DNA from: Pseudobutyrivibrio sp. | GTDB taxonomy: Bacteria > Bacillota > Clostridia > Lachnospirales > Lachnospiraceae | Direction of reading: 5' to 3' | Assembly (NCBI GenBank): GCA_017557715.1 | Contig: JAFYYE010000285.1 | Coordinates: 1 to 7,537 of the forward strand | DNA: 7,537 bases | Shown: positions 5,925 to 7,537 of the stretch, piece by piece | Position numbering within the stretch: the stretch's first letter is position 1 | Layout: each line of letters starts with the position of its first letter | The notes under the pieces: generated by a model | Told to the model about the DNA's origin: nothing | Databases searched by the model: none | What the model saw: only the letters and a program-made list of their open reading frames with translations | Made by a program: the position numbers and the translations under genes

Positions 5925-6778
5925 TGGAAAACGAAAAAGCAGCTCGCAATAAAAAAATAAGACACGCCATTATGATTATCGTACTTGCGATATTATTTGT
6001 AGCATTTATTTTCCCTTTCATAATGGTAATCATAAATGTATTTAAGGTTAAGGCAGATATCACTGCAAATCCACTTGCTCTTATAGGTAAGCACGGATTC
6101 ACATTAGAGAACTTCCCTAATGCTATTAAGAAAATGAATTTCTGGAATTCATTTGGAAATTCACTCTTTATTACAATTTTCTCAACAATCGGTACAATCA
6201 TTCTTTCATCAATGACTGCATATCTGATTGTTAGAAATAATTGGAAAGCAAATAAGATTTTATTTGTAACTATGATTGCATCAATGGTAATTCCATTCCA
6301 GGTACTTATGGTTCCTCTGGTTTCTTTATACGGTGGAATATTTGGAATATTAAATCACAGAATTACACTTATCTTTATGCATATTGGTTTTTCACTTTCA
6401 ATGGCAACATTTATGTTCCACGGAAGTATTCACACAAACGTGCCTATCTCACTTGAGGAGGCAGCAACAATTGATGGATGTAACAAATGGCAGATTTTCT
6501 CAAAAATCGTATTTCCGATATTGAAGCCAACAATTGCTACAGTAGCAATCATCGATGCAATGGCATTCTGGAATGACTACTTACTTCCATCACTTGTACT
6601 TGGCCGTAAGGAACTTTACACAATTCCTATCGCAACAAAGGTATTCTACGGTACTTATTCAACAGATACAGGATTAATTATGGCTGCACTTTTACTTGCA
6701 ATGCTTCCAATCCTTCTTTTGTATTTGTTCCTTCAGAGATATATCGTGGAAGGTATTACTGCTGGGGCTGTTAAATAA
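5924..6778 (+). CDS. Sugar ABC transporter permease, MalG/MsmG-like (CUT1)
   Basis: This is the second channel subunit, partner of the preceding permease. It has 284 residues: a charged cytoplasmic N-terminus (MENEKAARNKKIRH), then hydrophobic segments near 15-38, 80-103, 112-136, 147-166, 200-222 and 250-271. The EAA motif reads EEAATIDGCNKWQIF (178-192) followed by FPILKP (197-202). The C-terminus QRYIVEGITAGAVK (271-284) is the characteristic ending of MalG/MsmG-type permeases. The ATG overlaps the upstream stop in TAATG, and the ribosome site GGGGAGGTG (5907-5915) lies inside the upstream gene, 8 bases from the start. Such coupling supports equal amounts of the two subunits. No ATPase gene follows in the window, so the complex needs an ATPase encoded elsewhere, as with shared MsmK/MsiK proteins in other Gram-positive bacteria. 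Confidence 0.94.
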   Translation: MENEKAARNKKIRHAIMIIVLAILFVAFIFPFIMVIINVFKVKADITANPLALIGKHGFTLENFPNAIKKMNFWNSFGNSLFITIFSTIGTIILSSMTAYLIVRNNWKANKILFVTMIASMVIPFQVLMVPLVSLYGGIFGILNHRITLIFMHIGFSLSMATFMFHGSIHTNVPISLEEAATIDGCNKWQIFSKIVFPILKPTIATVAIIDAMAFWNDYLLPSLVLGRKELYTIPIATKVFYGTYSTDTGLIMAALLLAMLPILLLYLFLQRYIVEGITAGAVK

Positions 6779-6807
6779 GCAATACTTTATCGAAGATAAG
6801 GTATTGC
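6779..6807 (+). other. Intercistronic hairpin immediately after the second permease
   Basis: GCAATACTTTATC (6779-6791) pairs with GATAAGGTATTGC (6795-6807), 13 pairs including one G-T wobble, with a tight GAA loop. It starts on the base after the stop codon and has no T tract, so it fits a message-stabilising or processing hairpin better than a terminator. Confidence 0.65.
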
Positions 6808-6811
6808 AGGA

Positions 6812-6848
6812 TGTGCCATTTGCCGCAGGCAAATCTTTAAATGGCACA
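6812..6848 (+). other. Second intercistronic hairpin before gtfA
   Basis: The outer stem TGTGCCA (6812-6818) pairs with TGGCACA (6842-6848). An inner stem TTTGCC (6819-6824) pairs with GGCAAA (6828-6833) around a GCA loop, leaving TCTTTAAA (6834-6841) as a one-sided bulge. Alternatively the outer stem extends to 10 bp (6812-6821 with 6839-6848) at the cost of the inner one. No T run follows directly. The gtfA ribosome site AAAGGA (6867-6872) lies about 20 bases beyond and stays unpaired. Confidence 0.6.
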
Positions 6849-6880
6849 CCTTCCTATTAAAAAAATAAAGGAAAAAGAAA

Positions 6881-7537
6881 ATGAAAAGATTAGAAAATAA
6901 ATGTATGCTTATCACCTACGCTGACAGCATGGGTGATAACCTTTCAGATTTAACAACAGTAATGAACAAGCACTTCAAAGATGCGGTGGGAGGCATTCAC
7001 ATTCTTCCATTTTTCCCTTCATCAGGAGACAGAGGTTTTGCTCCAATGGATTACCACGTAGTAGACCCAGCTTTTGGTGATTGGAATGATATTGAAAAGT
7101 TGGCAGAAGATTATTATCTTATGGCTGATTATATGATTAACCATATTTCAGCACAGAGTGAATACTATAAGGATTTCCTTGCAAAGAAGGATGATTCTAA
7201 GTACAAAGATCTTTTTATCCGTTACAAGGATTTCTGGGAGAATGGAGAACCAACAGAGGAAGAAGTAGATGCTATCTACAAGAGAAAGCCAAGAGCGCCA
7301 TACGTAGATGCGAATTTCGCAGACGGCACTACTGAGAAGGTTTGGTGTACATTTGATGAGCAGCGGATTGATATCAACTGCAAGTCAGCCACTGCAAAAG
7401 CATTTATCAAGGATAATCTTGAGACTCTTTGCAAGCATGGACTTGCTATGATCAGACTTGATGCTTTTGCATATGCTACAAAGAAGGCAGGTTCTTCTTG
7501 CTTCTTTATTGAGCCAGAGGTATGGGAGCTTATGGAT
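6881..7537 (+). CDS. gtfA: GH13_18 phosphorylase, probably sucrose phosphorylase; 3' end cut by window edge
   Basis: The likely reaction is reversible cleavage of sucrose by phosphate to glucose 1-phosphate and fructose in the cytoplasm. The first 219 residues of a protein that is usually about 480-500 long are visible. MLITYADSMGDNLSDL (9-24), GGIHILPFFPSSGDRGFAP (37-55), YYLMADYMINHIS (78-90), KRKPRAP (134-140) and IRLDAFAYATKK (191-202) closely follow the GtfA/sucrose phosphorylase pattern. Asp50 and His88 match the glucose-site residues of the Bifidobacterium enzyme by my recollection, and Asp194 in RLDAF is the expected nucleophile, with Arg192 before it. The acid/base glutamate would lie beyond the window. 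The start ATG has AAAGGA 8 bases upstream. Sitting behind the binding protein and permeases, it reproduces the msmEFG-gtfA order. Related GH13_18 enzymes act on sucrose 6'-phosphate, glucosylglycerate or glucosylglycerol, so the substrate is not certain. Confidence 0.9.
   Translation, partial: MKRLENKCMLITYADSMGDNLSDLTTVMNKHFKDAVGGIHILPFFPSSGDRGFAPMDYHVVDPAFGDWNDIEKLAEDYYLMADYMINHISAQSEYYKDFLAKKDDSKYKDLFIRYKDFWENGEPTEEEVDAIYKRKPRAPYVDANFADGTTEKVWCTFDEQRIDINCKSATAKAFIKDNLETLCKHGLAMIRLDAFAYATKKAGSSCFFIEPEVWELMD

Noticed and set aside
5872..6201. Open frame on the - strand across the permease junction
   Set aside because: It is opposite two well-supported, translationally coupled genes and shows no motif.

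Overview
The window looks like chromosomal DNA from a low-to-moderate GC Firmicute, most likely a gut or rumen Lachnospiraceae of the Butyrivibrio/Pseudobutyrivibrio type. This is inferred from A/T-rich intergenic DNA, strong AGGAGG-like ribosome sites, codon preferences (CTT, GCA, ACA, TCA, AAG) and the protein styles. It was not tested by any search. All recognised genes lie on the + strand, gene density is high, and there is no sign of phage, insertion sequence, CRISPR, tRNA or rRNA.

Layout: (1) 1-918 is nearly all of a cysteine synthase A gene (cysK), closed by a perfect stem-loop terminator. (2) 963-1063 is a short regulatory region with an extended -10 promoter and an inverted repeat just upstream of it. 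(3) 1064-3424 encodes a single-chain FeoA-FeoB ferrous iron transporter that begins at a TTG codon, followed by a 17-bp perfect hairpin. (4) 3518-3570 holds a near-consensus promoter with a 22-bp perfect palindrome placed directly over the expected transcription start, the classic arrangement of a LacI-family repressor operator. (5) 3638 to the window end is a carbohydrate operon: a lipoprotein solute-binding protein, two CUT1-type ABC permeases, and the first 219 codons of a GH13_18 phosphorylase resembling sucrose phosphorylase GtfA.

Working together: the binding protein captures a sugar outside the cell and the two permeases import it. The phosphorylase then splits a glucoside (probably sucrose) with inorganic phosphate into glucose 1-phosphate and the partner sugar, which saves ATP. 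The order matches msmE-msmF-msmG-gtfA of streptococcal multiple-sugar operons. No ATPase or LacI regulator gene is inside the window. They may lie downstream, or a shared MsmK-type ATPase may be used.

Two intercistronic gaps of about 100 bp in the sugar operon (4931-5036 and 6779-6880) are filled with stem-loops and probably tune the relative amounts of each product. I see no convincing new biological system. The points most worth a second look are the two operator-like sites, the FeoA-FeoB fusion and the intercistronic hairpins.
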